A stretch of DNA of 64,000 bases, taken from contig BCHX01000001.1 in assembly GCA_001599755.1 (NCBI GenBank), positions 6,634,001-6,698,000 of the forward strand. The letters run 5' to 3'. Shown here in pieces: positions 1 to 12,470 of this stretch (position 1 is the first letter of the stretch; every line of letters begins with the position of its first letter). The DNA comes from Gliomastix tumulicola (taxonomy: Eukaryota > Ascomycota > Sordariomycetes > Hypocreales > Bionectriaceae). The notes under the pieces are model-generated. The model was not told where the DNA came from, ran no database searches, and worked only from the letters and a program-made list of their open reading frames with translations. The translations under genes and the position numbers were made by a program.

Positions 1-48
1 ACGACCTTTCCAGCACAGCCAGCAACACCTCACAAAACCCCCCCGGCC

Positions 49-912
49 ATGCGGTTCCTACTCGTGCATCGGCCTCTCGTGGCCGCTGTGTCTGCTACAG
101 CCGGGCTCAGCCGTGCGGCCCCGATTGGCGGGCAATTGGCCAACGTGCTCGCGCAGGGTCGGAGGCAGGCGTCGGTGAAGTCGCAGGGTGCATACAGGAA
201 GAAGAGCAAGCGAGGCATCCCCAAGAAGCTGGGAGCCAAGCGGACGGGCGGTAGGTCCCTCATCTACCAGCTCACCCACATGAAGCATCGTCACTAACCC
301 TTTCTTCCCCCAGACCAGTACGTCATCCCCGGCAACATCATCTTCAAGCAGCGCGGCACGCACTGGTGGCCCGGCGAGAACTGCATCATGGGCCGCGACT
401 TCAGCATCCACGCCATGGCGACCGGCTACGTCAAATACTACCGCGACCCCGCCCGGCACCCGGACCGCAAGTACATCGGCGTCGTCTTCGACAAGGCCGA
501 CACGCTGCCCTACCCGGCCCACGCGGAGCGCAAGCGGCGCCTCGGCCGCACCGCGCACGCCATCAAGACGGCCGAGGCCGCTCCGAAGATCGCGCCCAGC
601 GGCATCCCCTTCCAGGTGCGCCGCGTCGAGAAGGGCGAGCCCGACCGGCTGCTGCGGCTGCGCAAGGACTACAGCTACCGCGAGGACAACTGGCGGATCG
701 GGCGGCTGGTCAAGACGACGGGCCTGCAGCTGCGCAAGTTCAAGACGCGCAAGGCCTTCTTCCGGAACAGGCGGTGGAGGCGGGAGCGGGAGATTGAGGG
801 CCAGAAGAAGGCCGCGAAGAAGAGGGAGGAGATGGGCGGGGAGGGCGTCAAGGTGGTGCAGCAGCTGAGCAAGAAGGCGCTGAAGAAGAAGAAGATGCAG
901 GGACGCAAGTAA
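49..912 (+). CDS. MRP7: Mitochondrial large-subunit ribosomal protein bL27m
   Basis: Component of the mitochondrial ribosome large subunit, near the peptidyl-transferase centre. Two exons, 49-250 and 314-912, with a 63 bp intron (GTAGGT donor, CCCCCAG acceptor), give 266 residues. The N-terminus is Arg/Ala-rich like a mitochondrial targeting peptide. The bL27 core spans residues about 45-125, with the hallmark GGDQYVIPGNIIFKQRG and HWWPGENC motifs. The long basic C-terminal extension (many Lys/Arg, ending KKKKMQGRK) is typical of the fungal mitochondrial form, far longer than bacterial L27 (about 85 residues). The first ATG is used. Family identity is certain from the motifs; the symbol follows the yeast name. 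Confidence 0.95.
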
Positions 913-1780
913 AGCGTGTTGGGTTGCCCGAGGGGTTATCCAGCGGCGGTCTGCTCTCTGACTTGAGGGTCGTGCGGACGTGTACAGGACACGGTGTGCC
1001 CTAGACGAGGGTGGATGTGTCACTATGTTTGTATATTATAGTAGAATGTTCCTTGTAATGGTATAAACTGGCCGTTTGATCAGATGAAGGTGCTGCTTTT
1101 TTCGTCTCAGCGATACAGAGCTTCAGCAAGAGATATATAGCCCTTTAATCGGTTATGCTCCTCGCATGAACGCGGAGCCAAGGACTGGGGTCAAGTACTG
1201 CTACGTAGTAGCCATAAATCTAGCATCTTGCGAATACCTACTAATCTTATAGACAACGCGATCCTTCCTCATCGTCCTCTGGCAGTTCGCCTTCAACGAA
1301 GCAGGTGGGAGGCTGAGACCGCCTGCGTCTCTTCAGGCGATCTTCGGGGCTAAGTCACCAAGCACTACTAGCGTGGAGGTGCCCCTACCCCACTTTATTT
1401 CAGCGTGAGGCAGGCGCGTTCCCACCGGACCCTGAATCACAACCGCGACTTCCATTTCATGGACCTTAGCTTCACGAATAACTCGCTTTATTACCTGAGC
1501 TTTCGGTCCTTAGTCTTTGCGCCTTCTCTTCTTCGTTCATTATCACTACTTCTTGCTTCCCATTCAGCCATCGCGACTTCTTTCTTTCACGGTTTAAATA
1601 TATATACGCCTTCTCTCTAACGCTAATTGATCCAAGAAACCTTCTCCTCTTCATCCCAACCTCAGCTTACCTCTCATCCAGACCGTCTCAGGTCTCTTAC
1701 TAGCGCATGATCTCAAGCCTTCGGGTTAGCCTGCTAGATGGTATGAGATAAGCCTCAGTTACGCCGCAGGAGAAGACTAT
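913..1780. other. Intergenic, no gene seen
   Basis: 3' flank of the bL27m gene and 5' flank of the next gene. It contains pyrimidine-rich stretches (about 1490-1680) that look like a fungal promoter or 5' UTR. Short open frames here (for example 1405-1620) have no recognisable protein features. Confidence 0.5.
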
Positions 1781-4533
1781 ATGAAGATGGAAACGCCAAA
1801 CCCACAGCGTTCCCTGGACCAGCGGTTCATCAAGCGCAGCAAGCTCTCGCCATGGAACACAGCCGCAAAGGAGGCAAGTCCGGCCGCGAACCAAGCAAGC
1901 CCGGGGCCGGCCCTCATCATCAGCGACATCCCCCAAACAACGCCTGTGCCGTTGACGGTTCCCAAGAGCCAGGTCAGCGGCCAGGTCAACGGCCAGCAAA
2001 TGAGACGAACTGCCTCGGGGACGCCCACACCGTCGGCCACGGGGAGCGCCAAGGATAACTCCGACGGGCAGCAGAAGAAGGTCGCCACGAAGCTCTTCTC
2101 AAGTCACCCTAAGCTGCAGGCCATGCAGAAGGAGTGGGAGAAGAAGGATGCGCAGGCTAAGAATGCGGAGGCGGTTGCCAGGAATAAACAGCAACACGCT
2201 TACGATGTACCCGGTGCTAATGAAGGCGATTCTGACTCTTCGTCGACTGACTCTTCATCCTCGGATGATGAGACAGATAGTGACGAAGAGCCTCAGGTGC
2301 TTTCAAAGAAAGTGAACCAAGGACCAGACATAGGTGAGAAACCGCCCGGAGAACTACATTCCTTATCTACCTCTGACTCTCACCTCCCTCTCACCTATCT
2401 CTTATTGCCACATGCAATATCTATCTCCACTACACTTCTGCCCTACATACTACCTTTGCTACTTACCCTTAAATACTGTCCCTCGTCCTTGAAAAAATCC
2501 TCTAACCTGTCAAAGCAGCCCGTCGAAGCTCGACGCATGTTCCCCTTCCAGCATATGCGTTCAATCAGCAGCAGAACCGTCCAACCTCTGGGACCGAATC
2601 TCACCCTCCTGTCGCCACGCGCCGGTCAACAGGCTCTGCCGAGCGTAACACATCCTCGACCCGTAAAGAAACCATGGTGCAGGCCCAGATCAAGTCGGAG
2701 CACGCGACATATAGCACGGCGCCTATGCTACCCATTGAGAGCATACCCCCAGCCGTCGCCGCACCCCAGGATATGGCGATTGCCCGCCCTTCCAGCACCT
2801 CCTCTGATTCGTCTTCTGATGGGCAGGTCAGTGTGAATGGAAATCAAATGCAGATCATTCACGAGACTTCCGAGGGCCGGAACTACAAAGAGTATCATAG
2901 TACGCATCATACCTGACGAGTTCGCGTCTGGCCTTACGCTAACGTCACTATATAGGCCCTGACGGTAGAACCACAATCGCTCGTGGCTGTATAATACCAC
3001 TCGGCTACGAGCCCCTTGACGTTCCCACCGCGCCGTGGATTTGCCCTGTGCGAGATTGCAGGAAACGGTTGCCGACCCTAAAAGGGCTGGCTGGCCATTT
3101 TGGGGCTTCTCATAGGAAGAAAGCATTCAATGACAATGGAGATGGGACTCTGTCTTTCATCGGCTCCTATGACTCGTCGGCCGGCGGTACTTGTCCAGCC
3201 GTTGTGGTTTCCAGAGGCCCTGTTCCGGCTGGTGCCGCCCCTCTGGCTGAGCCTTCGTTTCCCGCTGCCGCCGCGCAGCGCGCCGTCATGCCGGTACGTG
3301 ACTCGGACAGTGCCACAAACCTGTCGGCCTCAAGGCGTCCAGGGCGTCGGGTAGCCAAACGCAAGTCAGAGTCGTTGGACGAAGACGAAGACCCAATCAC
3401 CTATCTTCAAAGTGTTCTTGCTCCAGATCAGCCGATCCCAAGTCGAGGGGACGTCGAGTTCTTGTCCTTGCTACGGCGAGAGCGAGATTTACCTGATGAA
3501 TGGCTTCAATTCCACGGAAACAAAAACCTCGATGCTGTTCACTACGCGTGCGCTCTCGCCTTTATCGTCGGTACTGAAGCGACGACTCCTTGCACCAAGC
3601 AGTACGAAACGGGCAGGTTGAGTAGCCCATGCATAGTGCTGCCTCAGTACATGGTTCTCAGGGATAAGCAGGTGTTTTCGACTACCGTGACCTGTGTGGG
3701 CTGCCAATACCGGTCCCATCTCCAGCGGCAGACGAATGTGTGCGACTTCCGCGCTGAGATTGTCTTGCCTTACCCACACCGGGAACGAGGCAGGGGCAAG
3801 AAGCGGGAATCGATTCAGTCTGCTTCTGACGGCATGGCATTATCGCCAGCGACCATGGCGGCGGGCCTCATACTCGCACCTCCTACGCAGAAGCACAGAG
3901 CTCAGGCGAACCCTCAGCCGGTGGCTAACAGTCTGACGACGGCGGATAGGATGCGACTGGATGCTCTGTCTCCTAGGAGAGCCAAAGCTGGGGCTCCTTC
4001 TGCTGCGGCCGCCTCAACACCACCTGTTTCCCAACCAGTTGCTTCACCAAGGCCGGAGCCTGTAGTTAACGGTGGGGGATCCGTTGAAGAAGCTGCCTCT
4101 CCCGCTGAGACGATGAGGATGGAAGACTGGGAGTTTGCGCCAGGCCGACAGGTCAGCGCGACCTCGAGAGAGAGTAAGCGCCCGCCTCCCTTAGTTCCTA
4201 AAGATGTTGCTAATGATTGCGTCTGCAGCCGTAGCTTTCTCGTCAGTCTACTTGACGGGCGCCAACCCTGTTACCATCGCGCCTGACATCAGCTTCAACC
4301 GCCTCCGCATTCCACCAGGGGGTTATCACCACTGGCAGGCTGATGAGAACTCGCTCCGCTACTGCGAGGTCATTACAGGCAAGATCGAGTTGAAGTACCC
4401 TGACACGACGTTGGCGATGGGGCCTGGCGGAATATTCGTCCTGCGACCTGGCATGAGCTGCACGGTCGAGAACCGGCTGTACATCGAGGCAGTGCTATCT
4501 TGTCATACGACTTCCAACTACAGCCTCCAGTGA
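1781..4533 (+). CDS. C2H2 zinc finger protein with C-terminal cupin domain
   Basis: Predicted nuclear protein of 818 residues. Exons 1781-2333, 2519-2899, 2956-4173 and 4229-4533 keep one frame. The N-terminal 270 residues are low-complexity with a Ser/Asp/Glu tract (about 150-175). A single zinc finger with CX4CX12HX4H spacing (CPVRDC...HFGASH) lies near residue 345, followed by an Arg/Lys-rich NLS-like segment (RRPGRRVAKRKS). The last about 80 residues form a small cupin-like beta barrel (LRIPPGGYHHW, then GGIFVLRPGMSCTVEN) that resembles the cupin of the centromere protein Mif2/CENP-C. The CENP-C motif itself was not seen. Function unknown; DNA binding is inferred from the finger. The last intron could instead be 4152-4194, which is also in frame but only 43 bp. 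Confidence 0.75.
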
Positions 4534-5816
4534 TCGTAACCGAGGACAGCGGAGTCTTGCCCTTTGATTTTTCTTTCTTACCACATTTCAGGAAATACTC
4601 TGGGTCAGAGGCGCTTGGTTGATGCCTGGTCTTGGAGAGCCAGGTCGATAGTCGACGTACGACTGGCAGCTTGCCCGTTTGCAGATACATTCAAACTTTC
4701 ATATCTTTTCTTATTTGCCAGGCGAACCTCTGGGGGAAAGGGGCTCAGAGCGGGCGTATTGGGGACACATGCTACAGGCGCATTACAGAGCTGCGCACAA
4801 CAGCAACGTGCATTTGGGTTATCCCAGGCGATAGACATTGGGAACGGAGCCCTGGGCATATTTGGGCAGGGCTGGGCAGGTCGTCATGGAGTTCAGTGAC
4901 GAGGGTCAAAAAGCGGCCAGTCATACGGACAGGGGGAAAGGACCTAATAATGGAGAGACGCACAGCAAAGATGGATACGATGCAGATGCAGATGCGGGCC
5001 GCTGCAGGACGTGGATCTGGGGCGGACGCATTTAGATGGCTCATGGTGACAGACGGACTCAGGAATATCCAGATCACCAGGCAGCTAGAACAGATCGAAC
5101 TACCTGAAAGGAAGCCATCATCAACGTTGACCGCGTCATCCATCCCATCAGCAGGGCTATTTGTAAGAATCCCGTCTCTTGATCCAGGGCAGATCCGGGC
5201 CGAGTCACAGGGGGTCACGAGGCAGCGAAAAAGGACATCATCTGTAAAAAAGTGAGGGAGCCGACTCACATGTCTTAACCCGCCGGGGCGTCCTTTCTCG
5301 TGCTTTTCTCCACTGGCGGCTGCCGGGTGACTCGCATCACGAGCCAGGGGATTTCTATGCGGGTTAGCCTTGTGCCCTGTTTGTGGTGATTTGAATGGGC
5401 AGCTTCGGGGCGTCGACGCTGTAGTTGCGAGGCACTGTAGCAGCTGTAATGGATTTTGGACAGCGGTCACGGTAGTTAAACGTGCAGGATGCATGCAGCG
5501 CTGGAGACGCGGCAAGGGAGATAGATCATGTGCAGGGGGGTTGAAGCGGCGGGCTGTGCTACTGTTTAGTGTGCCTTGCGATAAATAGAAGCCCGGGCAG
5601 TGGCTATTACGATGAGATGAGAGGCTACCTAGAGCATAGACGTAGGTCCTTTCGTTCTTTTCGTATTATTTCTCTTCTTTTTTTTCGCTCCTACTTCCTC
5701 CTATTGTGGTTTTGTTGGTTGGTTGCTGGAAATCGGAGGTGCATCGTCAACCAACAATCAATCATCCATCGCTTATCGCTGCCAGAACCAGAAGACCACT
5801 GAAGTTACAGCGCACC
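4534..5816. other. Intergenic, no gene seen
   Basis: About 1.3 kb with overlapping open frames on both strands (such as 4632-5255) that lack family features. Pyrimidine-rich sequence at 5640-5720 just before the next ATG fits a promoter/5' UTR. Confidence 0.5.
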
Positions 5817-8800
5817 ATGGCTCCTCTCAGTGGGGGCTTATCCCCCAGCAGCGCTGTAACAACAGACGCCAACTCGCTGTCTGTCAATCCGGGCAGTCCC
5901 AGGAGCCCGACAATCATCAAGCCGCAGCTGCAGCGCCAGCATCACTCGCTGATTGAGAAGGTCCGCGACTGGGAGTCGGACGAGACGGATCTCAAGGGGT
6001 CGGCGGGGGACGGGAACGAGAACGAGAAGCAGGAGAATGAGAAACTGGAGCAGCCGACGACGTCGCGGTTCGTCAAGGATCCCGAGGGCGAGCTGACGCA
6101 TGATGAGACCACCGTTGACATCGTCACCGTCCCGTGTCCTGGCGGTGACGCGCTGAAGAGCTGGACGCGGGACGGACTGATCAGTCGGTATTTCGGCGCG
6201 CCGTCGATGCGCGATGCCGAGGTCGAGAGGCAGGGGCCTGCGCCGTCGTGGGTGAGGCAGGGCATCCGGAGGGAGGCCAACACGGCGAGGATCCTGCTGT
6301 ATTCGCATCCGGAGATGGACGAGGAGACGACGCTGAGCAGCCTCGCGGACGCGTTTCTCGAAGAGCTGAAGAAGGAGCGCAAGGCGGAGGATGACAAGGA
6401 CCAGGACGTGGATGGGCCGCTTCGCCTGCAGAGGCCGCTCATCTTCATCGCGCACAGCATCGGCGGACTCGTCGTCAAGATGGCGCTGGCCAAGGCTGCG
6501 GCTGACGTCCGCTACGAAGACATCCTCAGGGACTGCTACGGCGTGGCCTTCTTCGGGACGCCGCACCAGGGCTCGAGCTACTTTGCCATGCCGACGCTCG
6601 CCGCCAGCATCCGTTCCTTGCTCCAGCTGTCACGGCCACTGCCAGCCTCTGTCACCGAGGACCTGCGCGTCGGCAACCCGCTCCTGCTCCGCGCCGACGA
6701 GGACTTCAAGGCCATCGCGCACGACCTCCGCGTCTGGACGCTCTACGAGACCATCGACTCCAAGCTCAGCGGTGGCAGCAGCAGCAGCACCACCACCACC
6801 ACCACTGCCGGCAACAACCACAACGCAGCGCATCACCCCCGCGACAAGAGCGTCTACTTCACGGCGCCGCTGACCTCGTGCAAGTCGGCCATCCTCGGCA
6901 TGCGCCAGGAGCGCATCTTCCCCCTCCAGAGCGACCACGCCAACGCCGCCTCCTTCGGCCGCCACAACACGCACACGCTGCGCCTCTTCCTCCACCAGCT
7001 CGGCGACCTCATCGCCTCGGCCGACGCGAGCGTGCGCGGCGACGACAACGAGGGCTACCGCTGGACGCTCAACCTCGAGCAGCGCATCGCCGTCGAGGTC
7101 CACGGCTTCTTCGACGACCCGGGCGAGGCTGTCGTGCGTGCGTGGTCGACGAGGTTGCCGCTGGCTGAGTTTCTGCGGAAGGGGCCCGATAAGTGTCTGA
7201 ATGAGCGGCTGAACGAGGTCGAGGGCGTGCCCGAGGAGGGCCGGTTCCTGAGGACGAGGGGCAAGACGATGTCGCTGACGGAGCTGGATAATCAGCGGCT
7301 GCATCTCGAGCTCGCGACCAAGGAAGGGCTGGGGATCCGGAATCAGCTGATCACGAGGGCGCAGGTGTCGCCGCCGGTGTCGCCTGTGCTGCGGCCGATC
7401 GATGCTCTGCCGAGGACGGGGAGTCCCGGGCGGTCGCCGCAGTCGATGCCTGAGATTATCGAGACGAGGGCTAGGCGGCTGTCTTCACCTCCTCGCGGGG
7501 CGGTGAGGCGGATTTCCACACCTACGGGGGGGTATCCTGCTGCAGCGTCACCGAGGCTCGATCTAGAGCAGGGTCTCTCTCCTGATCGACTGTCTCCGCA
7601 TGTCAGTCCCCGGTCGATGATGTCTGTCGGCCGGTCTATCAGTGACCAGTCATCACGGGCTGAGTACCGGGACTTCCCTCCCTTTTCGCAGCAGGCGCGG
7701 AGTCCGAGCTCGGCGGTGCGCGATGACGACGAGGACAGCCTGGAGAACTCGCCGGCGCTGCCTGAGCCTGTGGTGGCCATCCGGGAGCGCGCCGCACAGC
7801 GGGGGAGGAGGGACAGCGAGGCTGTAGTTGAGGAGGAGGAGGAGGAGGGGGTTCCGGCTCCAATGGCGGCGCCGTTTGTGAAGCCGGATGCCAGTTCGAG
7901 GAAGTTTGTCTGGGTGCATCTGCCGTATAATAACCCGACTTGGGCCAAGGTGAGACACCTCTTCGTTCATCGAATATGACAGCTGGAACTTATGTTCCGC
8001 TAACATGGAACAGAAAATCATCCAGACGCTGCAGGTCTCGTACAAGAGAGACTACTCAGCCCTGTGCAACCACGACTTCTGGGCCACCAAGCACACCCGC
8101 GGCCGCCACTCGCAGCACTACGCCTACTTCTCCAAGCCCGGCTGCTACTTTACAGCTGACAGACCACGTAAGATCCCCCTCCTCTGCCTGACGATCCCCA
8201 GCTAATTTAACGCCTCCAGTGTCCCCCCGCGGCGCCTCGGTATCACCCTCCCTCTCCCCCTCCCTCGGCAGCGACGCCATCTCCATCTGCCTCTTCCTCC
8301 CCTACCTCCACTTCGACTCCTACAAGCGCCTCATCCGCCGCCGCAACGTCATCCTCCAGCGCCTCCGTCGCGGCCGCGCCCGCCCCATCCCCGAGGAGAT
8401 CGCCAAGAGCGACTCGACCGAGCTCCAGGTCATCTGGGAGTTCCTCGGCCACGACCCGCCCATGAACTGCCGCCGCACGCTCGACCAGTACGGCTACCCG
8501 TCGCTCCGGGACACGCGCGGCCGCGACGACGACCAGATGCTGTACAAGCTGACCAAGGAGCGCAGCTGCGACCACGAGGAGCACCGCGGCATGTACGCGC
8601 ACTCGTCCAACAGCCGCGCGGGCTCGTACGGGAGCGGCGGGAGCTGGCGGGAGAAGGAGAGGATGGCCGGACTGGACAGGCTGGCGGAGGGGGACGAGGG
8701 GGGGGACGAGGAGGATGACGAGGGGGTGTTGAATGGGAATGTGCTTATGGTTGATCAGCTGTGGCTGTGGGTTATCAACTCTCGTGAGTCCCTTTCTGTC

Positions 8801-10199
8801 ACTCTTTCTTTCTCTCTAATATGGCGTCCACTGACATGTCTAGACACTCTTATATCCTTCTTCCCCAAGCGAGAGGGCGACCCTATCGAAGGACCCCTCT
8901 ACCAGCAGGCTGATCTCCGAGACAGCATCTTCAACGAGGTCAACGTTGATTTCACCCGCCAGTGCGACAACGCCCTTGATCTAGCTGCTCTTTCCGCCCT
9001 CCACGCCGTCAGTGTCCTCCTGGATCGCGCGTCACACCCCGATCTCGAGGTCTTCCGCATCTTTGAAGAGGCCATCAGCATCCTAGTACGTCTAACCCCC
9101 TTTTCCCTTATTTTTCAAACAGCACACTGACACCCCACAGACCGAGAAACTCACCAACTCGCTCAAAGAATTCCGCGTCGAGGGCTTCCGCGACAAGGCA
9201 GAGGAATACGAACCCGAAGAAGCCAAGGAACGGTCCATCCGCGCCCGGCACAAGGAGGAAGGCCGCCGCGCCGAGCGCGAGAACCGCGACAACACATCGG
9301 CGCTCCTCGAGCTGCGCGACCTCGAGGACGAGCTCCTCGTTCTCCTCGGCCTCTTCGAGCGGCAGCACGCCGTCCTCACGTCCATGCTCACGGCCTACGG
9401 CTCCCCGCAGCTGCGCGACAGGACGCACAACGGCCGGGCGTTCCTGTCGGAGGCGGTGCGCCGCGTGGGCGAGTACAGGCGGCGGGCCGAGGACATGGGC
9501 ATGCGGGTGCGCAGCACGCGCGACGACTACGACAAGCTGCTGCAGATGGTGCAGCGGCAGGCGCAGGTGGACGAGGTGCGGCTGAGCAGGCTGCACGCGG
9601 ACCTGGCCAGCGCGCAGAGCCGCAGCGTCATGATCTTCACGGTCTTCACCGTCATCTTCCTCCCGCTGACCTTCTTCACGGGGCTCTTCGGCATGAACAC
9701 GCGCGAGTGGGACGCCGAGGTGCCGACGCTCGGCTTCATCGGCGCCATCTCCATCCCGTCGAGCGTCGCGCTCATCGTCGTCTCGCTCGTGGCCGCGTTC
9801 AGCACGCATGCGAGACGCGCATTACGTGGAGGCCGGGATCTCGCGGGTGATGCCGTCTCCTGGGGCTGGGAGCGGGCCGTGCAGCCTGTCGTCGACACGG
9901 TGTACTACCCGCTCGTCGACCGGATCCAGTGGAGCAGGCAGAAGAAGAAGAACAAGAGTAAGAAGAGTAAGGCCGGGGGGTCCGAGGGCGGCGAGGACTC
10001 GCGGCGGACGGGGTCGTGGGTTGGCAGTGGCGGCGGCGGTGGGAGGCGGGCGCCCGTCAGGAAGGAGGCGAGTGATTTCTGGGAGCGGAACCGGCTGGAG
10101 CGGGAGAAGGGGTATCAGATCCCGGAGGTGAATAAGAAGACGGTCGGGAGGAAGCGGTCGAGCGCGGCTGGGAAGGGGAGGAAGGAGAAGCTGAAGTGA
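5817..10199 (+). CDS. Alpha/beta-hydrolase and CorA-type membrane protein fusion
   Basis: Large protein of 1383 residues from five exons: 5817-7949, 8014-8167, 8220-8783, 8844-9085, 9141-10199. The N-terminal part is a DUF676/lipase-like alpha/beta-hydrolase: DIVTVPCPGGDALKSW near residue 100, the nucleophile elbow AHSIGG near 213 and FFGTPHQGS near 245. A Thr/Asn/His-rich loop follows (about 325-340), then disordered Ser/Pro sequence (about 515-690). The C-terminal part is acidic and helical (about 1030-1180) and ends with two membrane helices flanking GLFGMN near residue 1215, the GMN signature of CorA Mg2+ channels. The tail is Lys-rich. The upstream in-frame extension to 5706 lacks its own good start; ATG 5817 has an ACCATGG context. 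Membrane location is likely; substrate and transport activity are unknown. Confidence 0.85.
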
Positions 10200-11186
10200 G
10201 TGGGCATGTTTGGAGAGTGTGTGTAGAGACTTCTGGTTTCAGGGACGCCACGCCAGCTGCAAGGTCAGTTACAGCGGACTATCAGAGCAAGCAGGTCATG
10301 ATAGGAGAAGGGAGAAAGGGGCAGGCCTTGGAGAGCCAGTCATGTATCCCCCTGGGTACCACATATCAGGAGAGATAGTGATAGAAGGGACGTTCAACAG
10401 GACATGGCGTTAGGATTTGATAATCAGGATATGATTTGCAAGCTTTTGAGATACGAAGTATGTAGACGCAGGGCCCTTGGCCTTTAGCATCACAAACAAT
10501 CGAAACTCAGCCAGACAATCGTGCTTCACCTTGAAGTGATTCGACTGTGCCTCTTCAATGAGGGCATCCAGAGCGCTGGTGGTTACAGTAAGAAGACCCT
10601 CCCTCCACAGTCACATCCTTTATACCCTCATTGCTCATGGCGATCAACTCCAAGAAGCGTCTTAGCACGTCTCGTTGGTAGAGGGGCTGGCCAGGTTGAT
10701 GAGAAATTAATCCTTCGTACTCATCGTCGGCCGAGCAGACCGTCGCAGCAGTCCAACGCACACTCGAGCCCGTCATGACCCAACCAGCCGAGGCTCAGCA
10801 GCTAGCCGTCGAACTCTTCGCGACGCTCGACAGCGTATGCAGACACCATAGCATTGTCATCTTCGTTGCCGATGAAGAGATAAAAGCGGTACGTCTGCCT
10901 CAGTCATGTCTCCAGGACAAGCACAATCGATAATATTTCGTGTCATTGCCATCTATAGAATAAAAATCATCATTAATAAAAATAGAAAGCATCGTTCATA
11001 CCATCATCAGTCATCCCAGTTGTATCTTCGCCCACGGTCTGTCTCGTGAATCCAGGCCCATCAAGACATAATAAACCATGTGGCGAAGAGAACATAGAAC
11101 TGGAGATAGCAGAAAAATGGAGAACAAGTATAGCACACCTCAGCATATAAACTTACGGTGGCTTACCTTGCGCTCCGAGAGGAATA
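10200..11186. other. Intergenic with one doubtful small ORF
   Basis: Mostly nothing recognisable. A short open frame from ATG 10775 (starts MTQPAEAQQLAVELFATLD) runs about 38 codons to a good GTACGT sequence near 10889, and could be a first exon. No convincing second exon follows, so it is noted but not called as a gene. Confidence 0.3.
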
Positions 11187-12470
11187 TCAGAGGATGCCAC
11201 CCTCGGTACCGGGGAACAAGTCTCCCTCGTCGTAGGTGGCAAGCATCCTTTCCCAGAAGGGAATATGGTGGACGAGGCCTAGGCGAAGAAGAATCAGCCT
11301 CCAGGGCTCAACATTGGGGACAGCCTCCGCCATGATGATATCCCTGATAAGCGAGTGGAAGAGCTGATAATACGCATCGTCGTCCTCCAGCGCCGCCGCC
11401 TGCATGATGGCACGCACAATCGCCACCCACGCGCCCAGGAGCTCCGGTTCTGCTGTGGCCTGCAAAAGCCGGAACTCCATGGTCACGGCCGTTCCCTCGT
11501 ACTTGTCCGACAGGTCGTCCGGCGGCAGGACCTTGGGACGGCGCAGGTGGACGGCAAGGCTCCGGCGGTAGCCGGTTATGCCTCGCATCTTCTCCTCCAT
11601 GTCTACCAGGTCGAAGGCGTGCCACACCTCCTTTATAGTACGCCAGGCGTGCCGGAGGGTGGTGCTGCTTGCCGCCTGCCGTTTGAGGGCTAGGGGGAAG
11701 TGCCCCTCCATAACGGAGCGTACGTATGGGATGACAATCTCCAGCGTCTCGCGCCGCTCTCCTTCTGCGGCGAAACGGGTAGTCGAGTCCAGGGGCCGGC
11801 AGTGTTTGTTGTCTCCGCGAAGCTTTGGAGAGCACAGGGGCCTCAGCAGCGTTCGCTCTAGGATCAGCACGAGGGACGTCACTCGCTGAGCGCGCTGCAG
11901 CGTCATGCCATCAAGATATCCGGCGTGAACGTGCACTCCGCACCTGGAGTTCAGTCCGACCTTGATTGCGGCCCTGGTTTTCCTGAGCGCGACTAGCAAC
12001 TGTAAGAGAGACTCAGGAACACCGTGTGGTGTCTCCCGGAACTGCGAACCCAGGAAGACAGGAGTATTGATCTCCATGCCCACCCAGGGTCCATCGCCCT
12101 CGCTTACCTTCCCATTCTCTTCCTCTTCCCAATCTTCTTCCGATAGAGTCGCCTCGTCCTGGGGCTCGGGGTCGAGGCCCACGAATGTGCCTAGTCCTGC
12201 CTCCTTCTGGAGCTGAAACGGCGCGTCTATCGACAGCGGATGGCTATTCCGAATCACGCCAACTTCAACGTTGTCGTCGAGCAGGCCACTTAGGTACTCG
12301 ACAGCGTGGTCCCAGCGTCTTTTGGTGTAGTCATCCACACAATTCCTCGTGCTCGACCTACCCGACCTGCTGCGACGGCCGCCTTCTCGTCCGGGCTTGG
12401 CCACGATTTCGAGCTCGAGGCCGATGGTGACTACAGCAGCGTTAGTAGAGGAGTTGATATTAGCCGCCAT
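11187..12470 (-). CDS. Putative amidoligase (Amidoligase_2 family)
   Basis: Intronless, 427 residues. The ATP-grasp-like/GCS-like amidoligase fold is indicated by the N-terminal GLELEIV (residues 17-23; the metal/ATP-site Glu pair of the family), by GMEINTPVF near 130 and by CGVHVHAG near 180 (conserved His pair). The Arg-containing MEFRLL near 330 also fits the family. Such enzymes form amide or isopeptide bonds between a carboxylate and an amine; the fungal members have no assigned substrate. The region between residues 30 and 45 is Arg/Ser-rich and probably disordered. No neighbouring gene suggests a pathway. Assignment to the family is confident from motifs; any specific reaction is inference. 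Confidence 0.8.
   Translation of the reverse strand: MAANINSSTNAAVVTIGLELEIVAKPGREGGRRSRSGRSSTRNCVDDYTKRRWDHAVEYLSGLLDDNVEVGVIRNSHPLSIDAPFQLQKEAGLGTFVGLDPEPQDEATLSEEDWEEEENGKVSEGDGPWVGMEINTPVFLGSQFRETPHGVPESLLQLLVALRKTRAAIKVGLNSRCGVHVHAGYLDGMTLQRAQRVTSLVLILERTLLRPLCSPKLRGDNKHCRPLDSTTRFAAEGERRETLEIVIPYVRSVMEGHFPLALKRQAASSTTLRHAWRTIKEVWHAFDLVDMEEKMRGITGYRRSLAVHLRRPKVLPPDDLSDKYEGTAVTMEFRLLQATAEPELLGAWVAIVRAIMQAAALEDDDAYYQLFHSLIRDIIMAEAVPNVEPWRLILLRLGLVHHIPFWERMLATYDEGDLFPGTEGGIL

Noticed and set aside
58..1023. Long minus-strand open frame opposite the bL27m gene
   Set aside because: Antisense shadow of a GC-rich exon; Leu/Ala/Arg-rich composition and no family motif.
4152..4194. Alternative last intron of the zinc finger-cupin gene
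   Set aside because: In frame but only 43 bp with a weaker donor than GTAAGC at 4174.
4632..5255. Open frames on both strands after the zinc finger-cupin gene
   Set aside because: Mixed composition, no conserved pattern, no sensible introns, and overlapping frames of similar length on both strands.
5942..7304. Several minus-strand frames opposite the hydrolase-CorA gene
   Set aside because: Arg/Ala/Leu-biased shadows caused by high GC at third codon positions of the real gene.
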